DNA from: Actinomycetota bacterium
GTDB lineage: Bacteria; Actinomycetota; Actinomycetes; S36-B12
Direction of reading: 5' to 3'
NCBI GenBank assembly: GCA_947499275.1
Contig: CANMNM010000015.1
Location: forward strand, 1 to 14,071
DNA: 14,071 bases
The notes under the pieces are model-generated. The model was given only the letters and a program-made list of their open reading frames with translations. It did not search any database and had not been told where the DNA came from. This document shows positions 1 through 8,167 of the stretch, piece after piece (the stretch's first letter is position 1; each line of letters opens with the position of its first letter). The translations under genes were made by a program, and so were the position numbers.

Positions 1-1124
1 CGACGTTGATTTCCGCTCAGACCGGCCGAAAGTTTCGTGAACTATCCGCAGTTAGTGCTGGCGTGCGTGATGTCCGCGAAGTGATCGAGAAGGCTCGTGA
101 GGATTCAAGCCTGCACGGAACTGAAACAGTTCTTTTCATTGACGAGGTGCATCGATTCAATAAAGCCCAACAGGACGCATTGCTTCCCGCGGTTGAAAAT
201 GGATGGGTGACTCTAGTCGCGGCCACCACGGAGAACCCAAGTTTCTCGGTCGTCTCTCCTTTACTCTCGAGAAGTGTAGTCGTGAAGTTAGAACCCCTCG
301 ACCAGGTCTCACTTCGAACGGTGTTGATCCAAGCAATGGAAAGCGAACGAGGCCTTGGCGCAAGCGTCACGGCGAGCGACTCCGCAACCCAGGCACTCAT
401 TGACGCGAGTAGTGGTGATGCTCGTAGGGCATTGACAGCCCTCGAGGCGGCAGCAAATGCGACCATGGCGCGCTCAAGTCGAGAAATCTCTGTCGAAGAT
501 GTTGAAAATGCAATAAATGTGGTAGCAATTGCCTACGACAAAGACGGAGACACCCATTACGACGTCATCAGTGCATTCATCAAGAGTGTCCGGGGGAGCG
601 ACCCTGATGCTGCACTGCACTATCTCGCCCGAATGTTGCACGCAGGTGAAGACCCGCGTTTCATCGCAAGAAGACTCATGATTTTAGCCAGTGAAGATAT
701 TGGTCTAGCGGCTTCCCAAGTGTTGCTAACGGCAGTTGCGGCAGCGCAGTCGGTGCAGTTGGTCGGAATGCCCGAGGCGCAAATCATTCTGGCGCACGCA
801 ACTCTGGAGGCGGCGCTTGCGCCTAAGTCCAACAGTGTCGTTACTGCGATAGGTGCGGCCATGTCCGATGTACAGCAGGGTCGGGTGGGAAGCGTCCCAC
901 TGCACTTACGGGATTCTCACTATCCGGGGGCATCCCAGTTGGGCCATGGAACAAGTTACGTGTATCCACACGATGAAAATAGCGGAGTAGCCCAGCAGTC
1001 GTATTTGCCGGAGGAATTAGCGGACTCGAACTACTATCGGCCTACTCACCGCGGTGCGGAGGATCGCCTTGGGGCCGTGGCAGATCGGCTTCGAAAGCTC
1101 CGTAAAGGTGAATCGCTAGACTGA
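1..1124 (+). CDS. rarA: Replication-associated recombination protein A (RarA/MgsA), 5'-truncated by the window edge
   Basis: AAA+ ATPase of the RarA/MgsA/WRNIP1 family, which acts at stalled replication forks. The reading frame is open from the first base. The first codons read T-L directly before ISAQTG, which fits the residues just after a Walker A GxxGxGKT, so the N-terminus and P-loop lie upstream of the window. Numbering from the TTG at position 6: Walker B is FIDEVHRF (D46, E47), sensor 1 is ATTENPSF (74-80), a likely arginine finger lies in LLSRS (R89), and sensor 2 is SGDARRAL (136-143). The C-terminal half carries the family's tetramerisation region, including a P-H-L-R-D-like stretch and Y-P-H-D. 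The visible 372 residues fit a family of about 430-450. It lies upstream of alaS as in other actinobacteria. The TTG at position 6 is an internal leucine codon, not the start. Identification is firm. Confidence 0.95.
   Translation, partial: TLISAQTGRKFRELSAVSAGVRDVREVIEKAREDSSLHGTETVLFIDEVHRFNKAQQDALLPAVENGWVTLVAATTENPSFSVVSPLLSRSVVVKLEPLDQVSLRTVLIQAMESERGLGASVTASDSATQALIDASSGDARRALTALEAAANATMARSSREISVEDVENAINVVAIAYDKDGDTHYDVISAFIKSVRGSDPDAALHYLARMLHAGEDPRFIARRLMILASEDIGLAASQVLLTAVAAAQSVQLVGMPEAQIILAHATLEAALAPKSNSVVTAIGAAMSDVQQGRVGSVPLHLRDSHYPGASQLGHGTSYVYPHDENSGVAQQSYLPEELADSNYYRPTHRGAEDRLGAVADRLRKLRKGESLD
1117..1122 (+). promoter_or_regulatory. Candidate -10 element (TAGACT) for a leaderless start of the small membrane protein
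   Basis: TAGACT fits TANNNT and overlaps the last codons of rarA. It ends 5 bases before the ATG at 1128. No Shine-Dalgarno sequence precedes that ATG, so transcription may begin at or near the start codon. No convincing -35 box is visible. This rests on sequence pattern only; read-through from rarA is equally possible. Confidence 0.35.
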
Positions 1125-1127
1125 ACT

Positions 1128-1355
1128 ATGCGCAGAATGGTCTGGGTCTCTTTGGGGGCCGTTGGTGGAATCCTTGCCTATCGAAAATTGGAAGAGCTGG
1201 CAAATGAGTCCATGAACAAAGGGCTGGTTCTCACACTGATGGACGCAGGAACTTCTGCTCGGGTATTCGCTGCCGGTGTAGGTGAACAGGTTTCTAAAAT
1301 ACGGCAATCTACTCAACCCACACAACCGGCCCAACACGACTCTCTAACCCCGTAA
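1128..1355 (+). CDS. Small membrane-anchored protein of unknown function between rarA and alaS
   Basis: A 75-residue protein starting 3 bases after the rarA stop. Residues about 4-18 (VWVSLGAVGGILAYR) form one short hydrophobic segment behind a basic start (MRR), consistent with a single membrane anchor. The middle (about 20-58) is amphipathic, and the last 15 residues are rich in Gln, Thr and Pro and probably disordered. Small one-segment proteins, including a domain of unknown function I recall as DUF6167, commonly sit directly upstream of alaS in actinobacteria. Length, position and the hydrophobic-then-helical layout agree, but I cannot confirm family membership by eye. No enzymatic motif is visible. 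The gene ends 22 bases before alaS, and the alaS Shine-Dalgarno lies in that gap. Function unknown. Confidence 0.75.
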   Translation: MRRMVWVSLGAVGGILAYRKLEELANESMNKGLVLTLMDAGTSARVFAAGVGEQVSKIRQSTQPTQPAQHDSLTP

Positions 1356-1363
1356 TCGCACTC

Positions 1364-1369
1364 AAGGAG
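1364..1369 (+). promoter_or_regulatory. Strong Shine-Dalgarno sequence (AAGGAG) for alaS
   Basis: AAGGAG lies 8 bases before the ATG at 1378. It fixes the alaS start and is one of only two strong Shine-Dalgarno sequences I see in the window; the other precedes livK. Confidence 0.85.
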
Positions 1370-1377
1370 TAAAAACA

Positions 1378-4050
1378 ATGGATTCCGCGCAAATTCGGAC
1401 TCGGTTTCTCACGTTTTTTGCGGAACGTGGACATGAAATCGTTCCTTCGGCATCCCTTCTCCTGGACGACCCAACGCTGCTTTTTGTTAATGCAGGAATG
1501 GTGCCATTTAAACCATACTTCTTGGGCGAAGCCCCTGCGCCATATTTGCGCGCAACGAGTGTTCAAAAAGTCGTTCGAACCCTCGACATTGAGGAAGTCG
1601 GCAAAACCACCCGACACGCGTCTTTTTTTCAAATGGCTGGAAACTTTTCATTCGGTGACTATTTCAAGGAAGAAGCGATTCCGCTCGCATGGGAATTGCT
1701 CACATCCTCGATTAACGATGGTGGTTACGGTTTTGATCCCGTGCGTCTGTGGGTCACGGTGTATCAGGATGATGACGAAGGCGAAGCCATTTGGCGAGAT
1801 GTCGTCGGTGTTCCACCAGAGCGGATCCAGCGTCGTGGGATGGATGACAACTACTGGTCAATGGGAGTTCCCGGACCATGCGGACCCTGCTCGGAGATCT
1901 ACTACGACCGTGGCCCCGAGTTTGGGGCCGAAGGTGGTCCGATTGCCGATGAAAATCGATACCTCGAGGTGTGGAATCTGGTCTTCATGCAATTTGAGCG
2001 GGGCGAAGGTTCGGGCAAAGACGACTTTCCCATCTTGGGCCCGTTGCCCGCTGCCAGTATCGATACGGGCATGGGTCTTGAACGCATGGCTGCGATCTTG
2101 CAAGGGGTCGACAACATTTATGAAATCGATACCACACGTGGAATTTTAGATTGCGCTTCGACACTCTCAGGGGCGGATTATGGAATCAGCGAGAAACATG
2201 ACATTGCATTGCGCGTGGTAGCTGATCACTCACGAACAGTTATATTTTTGATCTCCGACGGAGTAATCCCCGGCAATGAAGGACGTGGATATGTCCTGCG
2301 ACGTCTGATGCGCCGGATTATTCGAAATATGCGCATCCTGGGCGCGACTGGGCCCACCCTCCGAACATTGTGTGAGTCAGCCATTTCGGTTATGGCACCC
2401 CAATACCCCGAACTCAATGACTCACGCGAACGGATTCTCAGTATTGCAATGGGTGAAGAAAACGCTTTCGCTCAAACATTGATTACCGGAAATGTTTTGT
2501 TTGATACAGCAGCTAGTGAAACTAAGAGAATTGGTAGTTCAATGATTTCGGGTGAAAAAGCCTTCGCGCTACATGACACTTACGGTTTTCCGATTGATTT
2601 GACGATGGAAATGGCAGCCGAGGCCGGGCTCACCGTTGACCGGGATCGCTTTTCTGTCCTCATGAAAGAGCAACGTGATCGGGCGAAAGCTGACTCCGTT
2701 GCCCGCAAAAGTGATTTCGCTGCAACGACCGCCTATAAAGAGATTTTGACAGTCGGGGGCAGCGCCGAATTCACCGGATACTTGGAGAGCGTTAGCGAGG
2801 CGCAGATCACGGGACTGGTGATTGATGGAACTTCGGTTCTCGCTGCGCGTGTTGGTGACAACGTTGAAGTTATTCTGAGCCGCACCCCATTTTACGCCGA
2901 ATCAGGTGGTCAACTAGGGGATCACGGTGTGATCACTTCGGTAACGGGACAATCTCGGATCGAGGTCTATGACGTACAAACTCCTGTCCCAGGCCTAGTC
3001 CTGCATCGCGGTCGGGTAGTCGATGGCGAATGCAGGGTCGGTGAATCAGTTATAGGCGCAGTTGATATTGCGCGACGAAAGGCAATCTCACGGGCCCACA
3101 CGGCCACCCACATGGTGCATCGTGCATTTCGGGAAAGACTTGGGGAAACTGCGACTCAAATGGGGTCAGAGAATTCCCCCGGCCGATTCCGCTTTGACTT
3201 TCCGAGTCCGGAAGCCGTTTCACCGTCGGTGTTGCGAGACGTCGAGCAATACGTCAACTCAATGCTGATCGAGGACCTGGCAGTGAGTGCAAACTTGATG
3301 TCCCAGCAGCAAGCACTAAACATGGGAGCCATGGCTCTGTTCGGCGAAAAATATGGCAATGAAGTCCGAGTTGTTTCTGTAGGCGATTGGGCTCACGAGC
3401 TGTGTGGTGGAACACATGCGCAGCGAACAGGGGCACTGGGCTTGGTGTACTTCGTGGGAGAGGGCTCCGTCGGTGCCGGCGTCAGACGAGTAGAAGCACT
3501 CGTGGGTTCAGACGCTTATCAGTTCGCAGCCAATGAGCATGTTTTAGTTAACAAGCTCACCACGATGCTTAAGGTTCCGGCTGATCAACTCGCTGATCGA
3601 CTCGAATCAACGATAGCCGCGTTGAAGGTGGCTGAAAAGGAAATAGCGGAGTTTAAACGCTCAAACTTGCTCAAGGATGCTAGCAGTATCGTAGGGGATC
3701 CGGTTCGGTGCGGTGATGTTGATCTTTGGGTTTTTGCGGCGCCTGATGGTACCGATGCTAATAGTCTCCGAGAGTTGGCTCAGCAAGCAATCTCACGTGG
3801 AAAAAACGACTCGAAGGCTATAGCTTTCGGAACTCTCACCATGGATGGAAAAGTTTCTGCAGTCATCGCTGTTAATGACCTGGGAGTCCAGCGTGGGTTG
3901 TCAGCGCAAGAATTATTGCGATTGGCGTTAACACACATTGAGGGCAAGGGCGGTGGCAAAGAAGCTTTCGCCCAAGGCGCAGGCACAAACGCCGCGGCAC
4001 TGCCAGCAGCGATCTCAAGCATTGAAGCGGCGTTGGTCGCGCATAAATAA
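1378..4050 (+). CDS. alaS: Alanyl-tRNA synthetase (AlaRS)
   Basis: Class II aminoacyl-tRNA synthetase that charges tRNA-Ala and edits mischarged Ser/Gly. At 890 residues it is a full-length bacterial enzyme. The N-terminal catalytic domain begins RTRFLTFFAERGH and carries NAGMVPFKPYF, a class II motif region. A conserved DHSRT is at 283-287, followed by the arginine-rich tRNA-recognition segment RGYVLRRLMRRIIR. The editing domain has its zinc ligands in HTATH (H574, H578) and CGGTH (C676, H680). The C-terminal domain ends in the glycine-rich GKGGGKEAFAQGAG typical of C-Ala. The start is set by the AAGGAG 8 bases upstream. Its TAA stop shares one base with the ruvX ATG, so translation of the two is probably coupled. 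All key residues appear intact. Confidence 0.98.
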   Translation: MDSAQIRTRFLTFFAERGHEIVPSASLLLDDPTLLFVNAGMVPFKPYFLGEAPAPYLRATSVQKVVRTLDIEEVGKTTRHASFFQMAGNFSFGDYFKEEAIPLAWELLTSSINDGGYGFDPVRLWVTVYQDDDEGEAIWRDVVGVPPERIQRRGMDDNYWSMGVPGPCGPCSEIYYDRGPEFGAEGGPIADENRYLEVWNLVFMQFERGEGSGKDDFPILGPLPAASIDTGMGLERMAAILQGVDNIYEIDTTRGILDCASTLSGADYGISEKHDIALRVVADHSRTVIFLISDGVIPGNEGRGYVLRRLMRRIIRNMRILGATGPTLRTLCESAISVMAPQYPELNDSRERILSIAMGEENAFAQTLITGNVLFDTAASETKRIGSSMISGEKAFALHDTYGFPIDLTMEMAAEAGLTVDRDRFSVLMKEQRDRAKADSVARKSDFAATTAYKEILTVGGSAEFTGYLESVSEAQITGLVIDGTSVLAARVGDNVEVILSRTPFYAESGGQLGDHGVITSVTGQSRIEVYDVQTPVPGLVLHRGRVVDGECRVGESVIGAVDIARRKAISRAHTATHMVHRAFRERLGETATQMGSENSPGRFRFDFPSPEAVSPSVLRDVEQYVNSMLIEDLAVSANLMSQQQALNMGAMALFGEKYGNEVRVVSVGDWAHELCGGTHAQRTGALGLVYFVGEGSVGAGVRRVEALVGSDAYQFAANEHVLVNKLTTMLKVPADQLADRLESTIAALKVAEKEIAEFKRSNLLKDASSIVGDPVRCGDVDLWVFAAPDGTDANSLRELAQQAISRGKNDSKAIAFGTLTMDGKVSAVIAVNDLGVQRGLSAQELLRLALTHIEGKGGGKEAFAQGAGTNAAALPAAISSIEAALVAHK

Positions 4051-4487
4051 TGGCCCGGATTAATCAGCGGCGTCTCGCATTTGATGTCGGTACGGTGCGT
4101 ATCGGGGTAGCAACGACTGACTTTGATGCAATTTTGGCTTCACCACAGACCGCAATTGGCGGGGGCGATCAATCGATCACGTCGGCTCTGGCACTTATTC
4201 ACGAGTATGAACCATGTGAGATTGTTGTTGGTCTACCGAACAACTTGAAAGGCAACGACACGGCCTCTACAGAAAATGCTCGGGAATGGGCGCGCCAACT
4301 AGCCCTTGTTTCATCAATTCCAATTATTCTGTTTGACGAGAGATTAACCACAATTCAAGCTACGGGAGCCTTGCGAGCCGGCGGAATGAACACAAAACAA
4401 ATGCGCGACAAAGTGGATAGTGCTGCCGCCGCAATATTCTTGCAGGCCTATATCGACGGGTTGGCTCAAATGAAAGGCTCAAGCTAG
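4050..4487 (+). CDS. ruvX: RuvX/YqgF-family RNase H-fold nuclease (putative pre-16S rRNA nuclease)
   Basis: A 145-residue protein of the YqgF/RuvX family, implicated in 5' processing of 16S rRNA and proposed as a Holliday-junction resolvase. The RNase H-like fold is marked by FDVGTVRIGVA with acidic D12, VVGLPNNLKG (59-68), FDERLTT with D96-E97, and DKVDSAAAAIFLQ with D123. These supply the acidic residues expected at the metal site. Length is normal. The ATG overlaps the alaS stop by one base and the TAG stop overlaps the mltG GTG by one base, so it is embedded in an alaS-ruvX-mltG-aroE transcription unit. The alaS-ruvX-mltG order is conserved in actinobacteria. Confidence 0.95.
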   Translation: MARINQRRLAFDVGTVRIGVATTDFDAILASPQTAIGGGDQSITSALALIHEYEPCEIVVGLPNNLKGNDTASTENAREWARQLALVSSIPIILFDERLTTIQATGALRAGGMNTKQMRDKVDSAAAAIFLQAYIDGLAQMKGSS

Positions 4488-5575
4488 TGACGTTTCTGAA
4501 TGAGGTTCTTAGCGACGAGCAACTTCCGCCCTCACGCAATGCAAATAGCTGGAGCAAGCGTGTAGTGATCGGCGCATGTTCAATCGCAGCCTTTGCGATC
4601 ATTTATGGAATTTACGCAATTTTTGGTGGAGGAAGTGAGATAAACGACTACACGGGTTCGGGGACCGGTAGCGTGAACATTACGGTCAGCAGGGGTGAGA
4701 GTCTCACCAAAATAGGTAGCACACTGCAGGGTGCCGATGTAGTCAAATCAATTGAGAGTTTTACTGATGCTGCAGCTAACAATAAGGCCAGTGCAACTAT
4801 CGGTCCGGGTATTTACACGATGAAGACGCAAATGAGTGGAGAGTCTGCCCTCCTTTTGATGTTGGACCCGGCGTCACGTGCTGCATCTCGATTGGTTTTA
4901 CCGGAGGGTTTGCGTCTTGATGAAACAGTTGAATTATCGGCGAGTGCCAGCGGGCTCCCCGCAATTGATTTTGAAGAGGTGTTGGCTAATCCCGACGCAC
5001 TTGCTTTACCGAGTTGGGCAGAGAGCAGGCCTGAAGGATTCATGTTTCCGGCCACCTATGACCTGGTAGGTGACGAGAATGCGGAGGGAATCCTGATATC
5101 GCTGGTCAAGCGTTTCAAGCAATCCGCGTCCAGTATTGATCTCGAAGTGCGTGCGGCCCAGCTTGGTCGCAGTCCCTACGAGATCCTGACGGTGGCATCG
5201 CTTTTGGAGGGTGAAGTTATCCCCGAGGACTTCTCGAAAGTCGCAGCCGTGGTGTACAACCGACTGGAAGCCAAGATGCCGTTGCAGTTCGACTCGACGG
5301 TCAGCTACGCATTGGGACTCGATGAATTGCAACTTTCCGCAGATCAATTGGACGCGGATTCGCCCTACAACACTTACAAGGTAATCGGGCTCCCACCTAC
5401 CCCGATAAATTCACCGGGTGAAGCGGCACTTGAAGCCGCGCTATCACCGGCTAAGGGTCAATGGCTGTATTTCGTTACCGTGAATCCCGATACGGGGGAA
5501 ACGAAGTTTGCTAGGTCGTACGAGAAATTTCTGAAGTTGAAAGCCGAGTATCAAGCCTTTTTGGATGCACAATGA
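4487..5575 (+). CDS. mltG: Endolytic murein transglycosylase MltG (YceG family)
   Basis: Membrane-anchored lytic transglycosylase that cleaves nascent glycan strands and is thought to set strand length. It has 362 residues, usual for actinobacteria without the long disordered N-terminal extension of some relatives. A cytoplasmic tail of about 25 residues precedes one membrane helix (about 26-46). A LysM-like region follows (VNITVSRGESLTKIGSTL). The catalytic domain has PEGLRLDETVEL, ASLLEGE with the predicted catalytic Glu at 241, YNRLEAKMPLQFDSTVSYALG, YNTYKVIGLPPTPINSPG, and LYFVTVNPDTGE. The start is a GTG overlapping the ruvX TAG by one base. I see no Shine-Dalgarno sequence, consistent with translational coupling. 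Confidence 0.95.
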   Translation: MTFLNEVLSDEQLPPSRNANSWSKRVVIGACSIAAFAIIYGIYAIFGGGSEINDYTGSGTGSVNITVSRGESLTKIGSTLQGADVVKSIESFTDAAANNKASATIGPGIYTMKTQMSGESALLLMLDPASRAASRLVLPEGLRLDETVELSASASGLPAIDFEEVLANPDALALPSWAESRPEGFMFPATYDLVGDENAEGILISLVKRFKQSASSIDLEVRAAQLGRSPYEILTVASLLEGEVIPEDFSKVAAVVYNRLEAKMPLQFDSTVSYALGLDELQLSADQLDADSPYNTYKVIGLPPTPINSPGEAALEAALSPAKGQWLYFVTVNPDTGETKFARSYEKFLKLKAEYQAFLDAQ

Positions 5576-5585
5576 TTTGCTTGCT

Positions 5586-6407
5586 ATGACATTGAAAGCG
5601 GCCGTCCTTGGTTCACCGATTTCACATTCACTCTCGCCAACTTTGCACCGTGCGGCGTACGCCGCACTCGGTTTAGATATCGAATACACGGCGATTGACA
5701 CACCCACGGAACTGCTCGCACAGCGCATTGGTCAATTAGACGACAACTCATTGGGGTATTCGCTCACCATGCCCTTGAAACGTGATGTTCTTGCCCTGGT
5801 TGACCAAAAATCGCCACTTGTCATTCAAACAGGCTGTGCTAATACTGTTTTTCGTAATGGAAAGCAGAAATGGGCTCTTGAAAATACGGACGTCTTTGGA
5901 ATCGTGCAAACAATCAAGCATGCTGGGCTCGGGACCCTTGAATCAGCCTGCATCATTGGCTCGGGTGCAACGGCGAGCAGCGCATTGAGTGCACTTGCCG
6001 AGCTGGGGGTGCTGGAGATTACCTGTTATGGACGCAACCGGGAAGCTTTCTCTCTGCTTCGTGCCCAGAGTAATTCGCTCGGGGTTGATTTGCGGTCGGT
6101 GAACTTAAACGATCATGTGGTGTTGGCGGGGGATATTGTGATCAGCACTGTTCCCGGAGCTGCGCAAAAGCAGATTATTGAGCGGATTGCCTTGGATCAA
6201 AGCCTCGCTGCGCTCCTAGATATCGCCTACAACCCGTGGCCGAGTGAGCTGGCAGGGTACTGGACCACCCATCAAGGCGGGAGCGTTTTGAGCGGTGTCG
6301 ATATGTTGCTGTGGCAGGCGTGTGCCCAAGTTGAGCTTTTCACTGGAGAAAAGGCACCCGTTGAAGCGATGCGGGCAGCATTGCCAAATGAGTTTTCCAC
6401 AGCCTGA
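5586..6407 (+). CDS. aroE: Shikimate dehydrogenase (NADP-dependent)
   Basis: Reduces 3-dehydroshikimate to shikimate. From the ATG at 5586 (273 residues) the active-site residues fall on almost the same numbers as in E. coli AroE: HSLS with S15 and S17, catalytic K65 in LTMPLK, N86, and D102 in NTDVFG. This supports 5586 over the upstream in-frame ATG at 5565, which would add seven residues and overlap mltG by 11 bases; neither has a Shine-Dalgarno sequence. The Rossmann loop is IIGSGATASSA, a Gly-rich variant of the usual GAGGxxxA. The C-terminal GVDMLLWQACAQVELFTG supplies the conserved Gln. It follows mltG closely, as in other actinobacteria, and begins the split aro cluster. Identity is firm; only the start is open. 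Confidence 0.95.
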   Translation: MTLKAAVLGSPISHSLSPTLHRAAYAALGLDIEYTAIDTPTELLAQRIGQLDDNSLGYSLTMPLKRDVLALVDQKSPLVIQTGCANTVFRNGKQKWALENTDVFGIVQTIKHAGLGTLESACIIGSGATASSALSALAELGVLEITCYGRNREAFSLLRAQSNSLGVDLRSVNLNDHVVLAGDIVISTVPGAAQKQIIERIALDQSLAALLDIAYNPWPSELAGYWTTHQGGSVLSGVDMLLWQACAQVELFTGEKAPVEAMRAALPNEFSTA

Positions 6408-6451
6408 ATATCGACTTTGGGAAGCAGTCTTTTGTCAATGAGAATTCTCAG

Positions 6452-6934
6452 ATGGTCACATTCGGTTCGGCTGCCTATTGTGCAACGTGGATCTGGTTTG
6501 CTGTAACTGCTTTACTGTTAGCCAAAATTGACTTTCGCGAGCATCGATTGCCCAATTCACTAGTTGCGGTCTCGTTTCTTGGGGGCCTCATCGGCTTTTG
6601 CCTGGTGGCGCTGACTTATGGTGACTTGCGCATACTCGCAATGGCGACTGCTGGATCTTTTCTTGCGTCTTTGGGCTATTTGGTCATCCACCTGCTGGGA
6701 GGCATGGGGATGGGAGATGTCAAATACGCCGCGGTTGTAGGGCTGTACCTTGGATCCCTCGGTTGGACCTATATCTACCTTGGCTCTTTGATCTCATTCG
6801 CTGGTGCCGGTTTATGGGTGCTGCCACTCATCTTCAGCAGTCGAAAGAGCCGCAATGTGCCATTTGGCCCCTTCATGGCCTTGGGTGTTCTTGCAGCGGG
6901 ACTAATTGCTGCAGGTGTGAGCGCAGCAGCGTAG
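6452..6934 (+). CDS. Single-domain A24-type prepilin peptidase
   Basis: An integral membrane aspartyl protease of the prepilin peptidase family (A24/TadV-like). It has 160 residues and about five to six hydrophobic segments. The two catalytic aspartates are visible: D27 in KIDFREHRLPN and D89 in GMGMGDVK, the family's GxGD motif. The long N-terminal methyltransferase domain of PilD/GspO, with its zinc cysteines, is absent, so this is the short peptidase-only form. It would process type IV or Tad/Flp-like prepilins at the membrane, but no pilin gene is in the window. The same gene sits near aroE in Mycobacterium (Rv2551c, from memory). The ATG at 6452 is preceded by a GAGAAT-like hexamer rather than a ribosome binding site; the start is moderately certain. 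Confidence 0.9.
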   Translation: MVTFGSAAYCATWIWFAVTALLLAKIDFREHRLPNSLVAVSFLGGLIGFCLVALTYGDLRILAMATAGSFLASLGYLVIHLLGGMGMGDVKYAAVVGLYLGSLGWTYIYLGSLISFAGAGLWVLPLIFSSRKSRNVPFGPFMALGVLAAGLIAAGVSAAA

Positions 6935-6945
6935 TTCCGATCTGA

Positions 6946-6951
6946 CAGTAT
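6946..6951 (+). promoter_or_regulatory. Weak candidate -10 element (CAGTAT) for a leaderless aroC start
   Basis: CAGTAT keeps the important A at position 2 and T at position 6 and ends exactly 6 bases before the aroC ATG at 6958. No Shine-Dalgarno sequence or clear -35 box is visible in the 23-base gap after the prepilin peptidase. Pattern-based only. Confidence 0.25.
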
Positions 6952-6957
6952 TGCGCC

Positions 6958-8160
6958 ATGGTGTCTCGACTGCGATGGTTAACGGCTGGTGAATCACATG
7001 GGCCGGCATTGACGGCCATCATCGAGGGGATGCCCGCTTCATTCCACATCACAACAGCTGACCTGGATCGGGATCTGGCCCGTCGAAGGCTCGGTACGGG
7101 TCGCGGCGCCCGGATGAAATTTGAGAGAGACGATGTCAGATTCCTCGGTGGGGTTCGACATGGCCAGACTTTGGGCGGTCCAATTGCGATAGAGATTGGG
7201 AATACCGAGTGGCCGAAATGGGAAGCGGTCATGAGCCCGGAGCCGGTTGACCAAGATGTTTTGGACGCACTAGCTCGCAACGCACCACTGACTAGGCCTA
7301 GGCCAGGACATGCTGATCTGGCGGGAATGCAAAAATATGACTTTTCCGATGCTCGGCCAGTCTTGGAGCGGGCAAGTGCCCGCGAAACTGCTGCCAGAGT
7401 CGCATTGGGGGCCGTGGCCCGCGCTTTCCTCGCACAGGTTGTCGGGATCACTCTGGTGAGCCATGTGGTTCGAATCGGATCCGTGGTTTATACGGGTCCC
7501 GCACCAACACCCGATCAAATGGATGTCATTGACGCAAGCCCCGTTCGATGCGTTGATCCACAGACAAGTTCACTCATGGAAGCTGAAATTGGTGCAGCTC
7601 ATCGCGACGGGGATACTCTGGGCGGGGTAGTTGAGGTGGTTGCTGTTGGTTTGCCACCCGGCTTAGGAAGCTACACCCACTGGGATCGCCGACTCGACTC
7701 CAAGTTGGCCGCGGCCCTCATGGGAATTCAGGCAATAAAAGGAGTTGAAGTCGGTGATGGTTTTGATATCGCCGCGGTTCGAGGGTCATTAGCCCAAGAT
7801 GAAATTTTCGCCGATGGCGATCAAGTTCGTCGCGGTTCAGGAAAGTCCGGAGGCACTGAGGGCGGGATGAGCACGGGGGAAATGCTTCGTGTCCGCGCCG
7901 CGATGAAACCGATTTCGACAATTCCTCGAGCCTTACAGACAATTGACACCGCAACCGGTGAAGCGGCAATCGCTATCAACCAGCGATCCGACGTGTGTGC
8001 GGTCCCCGCCGCTGGAATTGTTGCAGAGGCCATGGTGGCGCTCGTTCTCGCGGAAGCAATATTGGATAAATTTGGTGGGGACTCCCTGGGTGAATGTCAA
8101 CGCAATATTGCGAGTTACCTAGAGAATCTCGCGATTAAAATCGCCCCATTGGTGAAATAG
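6958..8160 (+). CDS. aroC: Chorismate synthase
   Basis: Converts EPSP to chorismate using reduced FMN, the last common step of aromatic biosynthesis. The 400 residues are usual for actinobacteria. Motifs: LRWLTAGESHGPAL at the N-terminus (H14), RPGHADLAGMQKYDF (H118), VLERASARETAARVA, MSTGEMLRVRAAMKPISTIPRAL, and QRSDVCAVPAAGIVAEAM (D345). Start at 6958 places GESHG at residues 11-15 as expected. The FMN-site loop reads GSGKSGGTEGGM (293-304), where the mycobacterial sequence I remember is TNRAGGIEGGM, so Asn, Arg and Ile are replaced by Gly, Lys and Thr. The rest is intact and I expect activity. It lies upstream of aroK with 7 bases between. Confidence 0.97.
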   Translation: MVSRLRWLTAGESHGPALTAIIEGMPASFHITTADLDRDLARRRLGTGRGARMKFERDDVRFLGGVRHGQTLGGPIAIEIGNTEWPKWEAVMSPEPVDQDVLDALARNAPLTRPRPGHADLAGMQKYDFSDARPVLERASARETAARVALGAVARAFLAQVVGITLVSHVVRIGSVVYTGPAPTPDQMDVIDASPVRCVDPQTSSLMEAEIGAAHRDGDTLGGVVEVVAVGLPPGLGSYTHWDRRLDSKLAAALMGIQAIKGVEVGDGFDIAAVRGSLAQDEIFADGDQVRRGSGKSGGTEGGMSTGEMLRVRAAMKPISTIPRALQTIDTATGEAAIAINQRSDVCAVPAAGIVAEAMVALVLAEAILDKFGGDSLGECQRNIASYLENLAIKIAPLVK

Positions 8161-8167
8161 GTTTCCT

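Noticed and set aside
1418..2149. Plus-strand open frame of 243 codons in another frame inside alaS
   Set aside because: It lies wholly within the AlaRS catalytic domain, is rich in Cys, Trp and Arg, and has no domain signature.
5565..5585. Upstream ATG for aroE
   Set aside because: The ATG at 5586 puts K65, N86 and D102 on the numbers seen in E. coli AroE. The upstream ATG adds seven residues and overlaps mltG, with no Shine-Dalgarno to favour it. It remains possible.
6440..6449. Perfect palindrome GAGAATTCTC before the prepilin peptidase
   Set aside because: Ten-base palindromes of this kind occur by chance in a 14-kb window, and I found no second copy upstream of another gene.
6873..7451. 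Minus-strand open frame of 192 codons across the prepilin peptidase-aroC junction
   Set aside because: It is antisense to two identified genes, Arg/Ser/Ala-rich and without motifs, so I treat it as a shadow frame.
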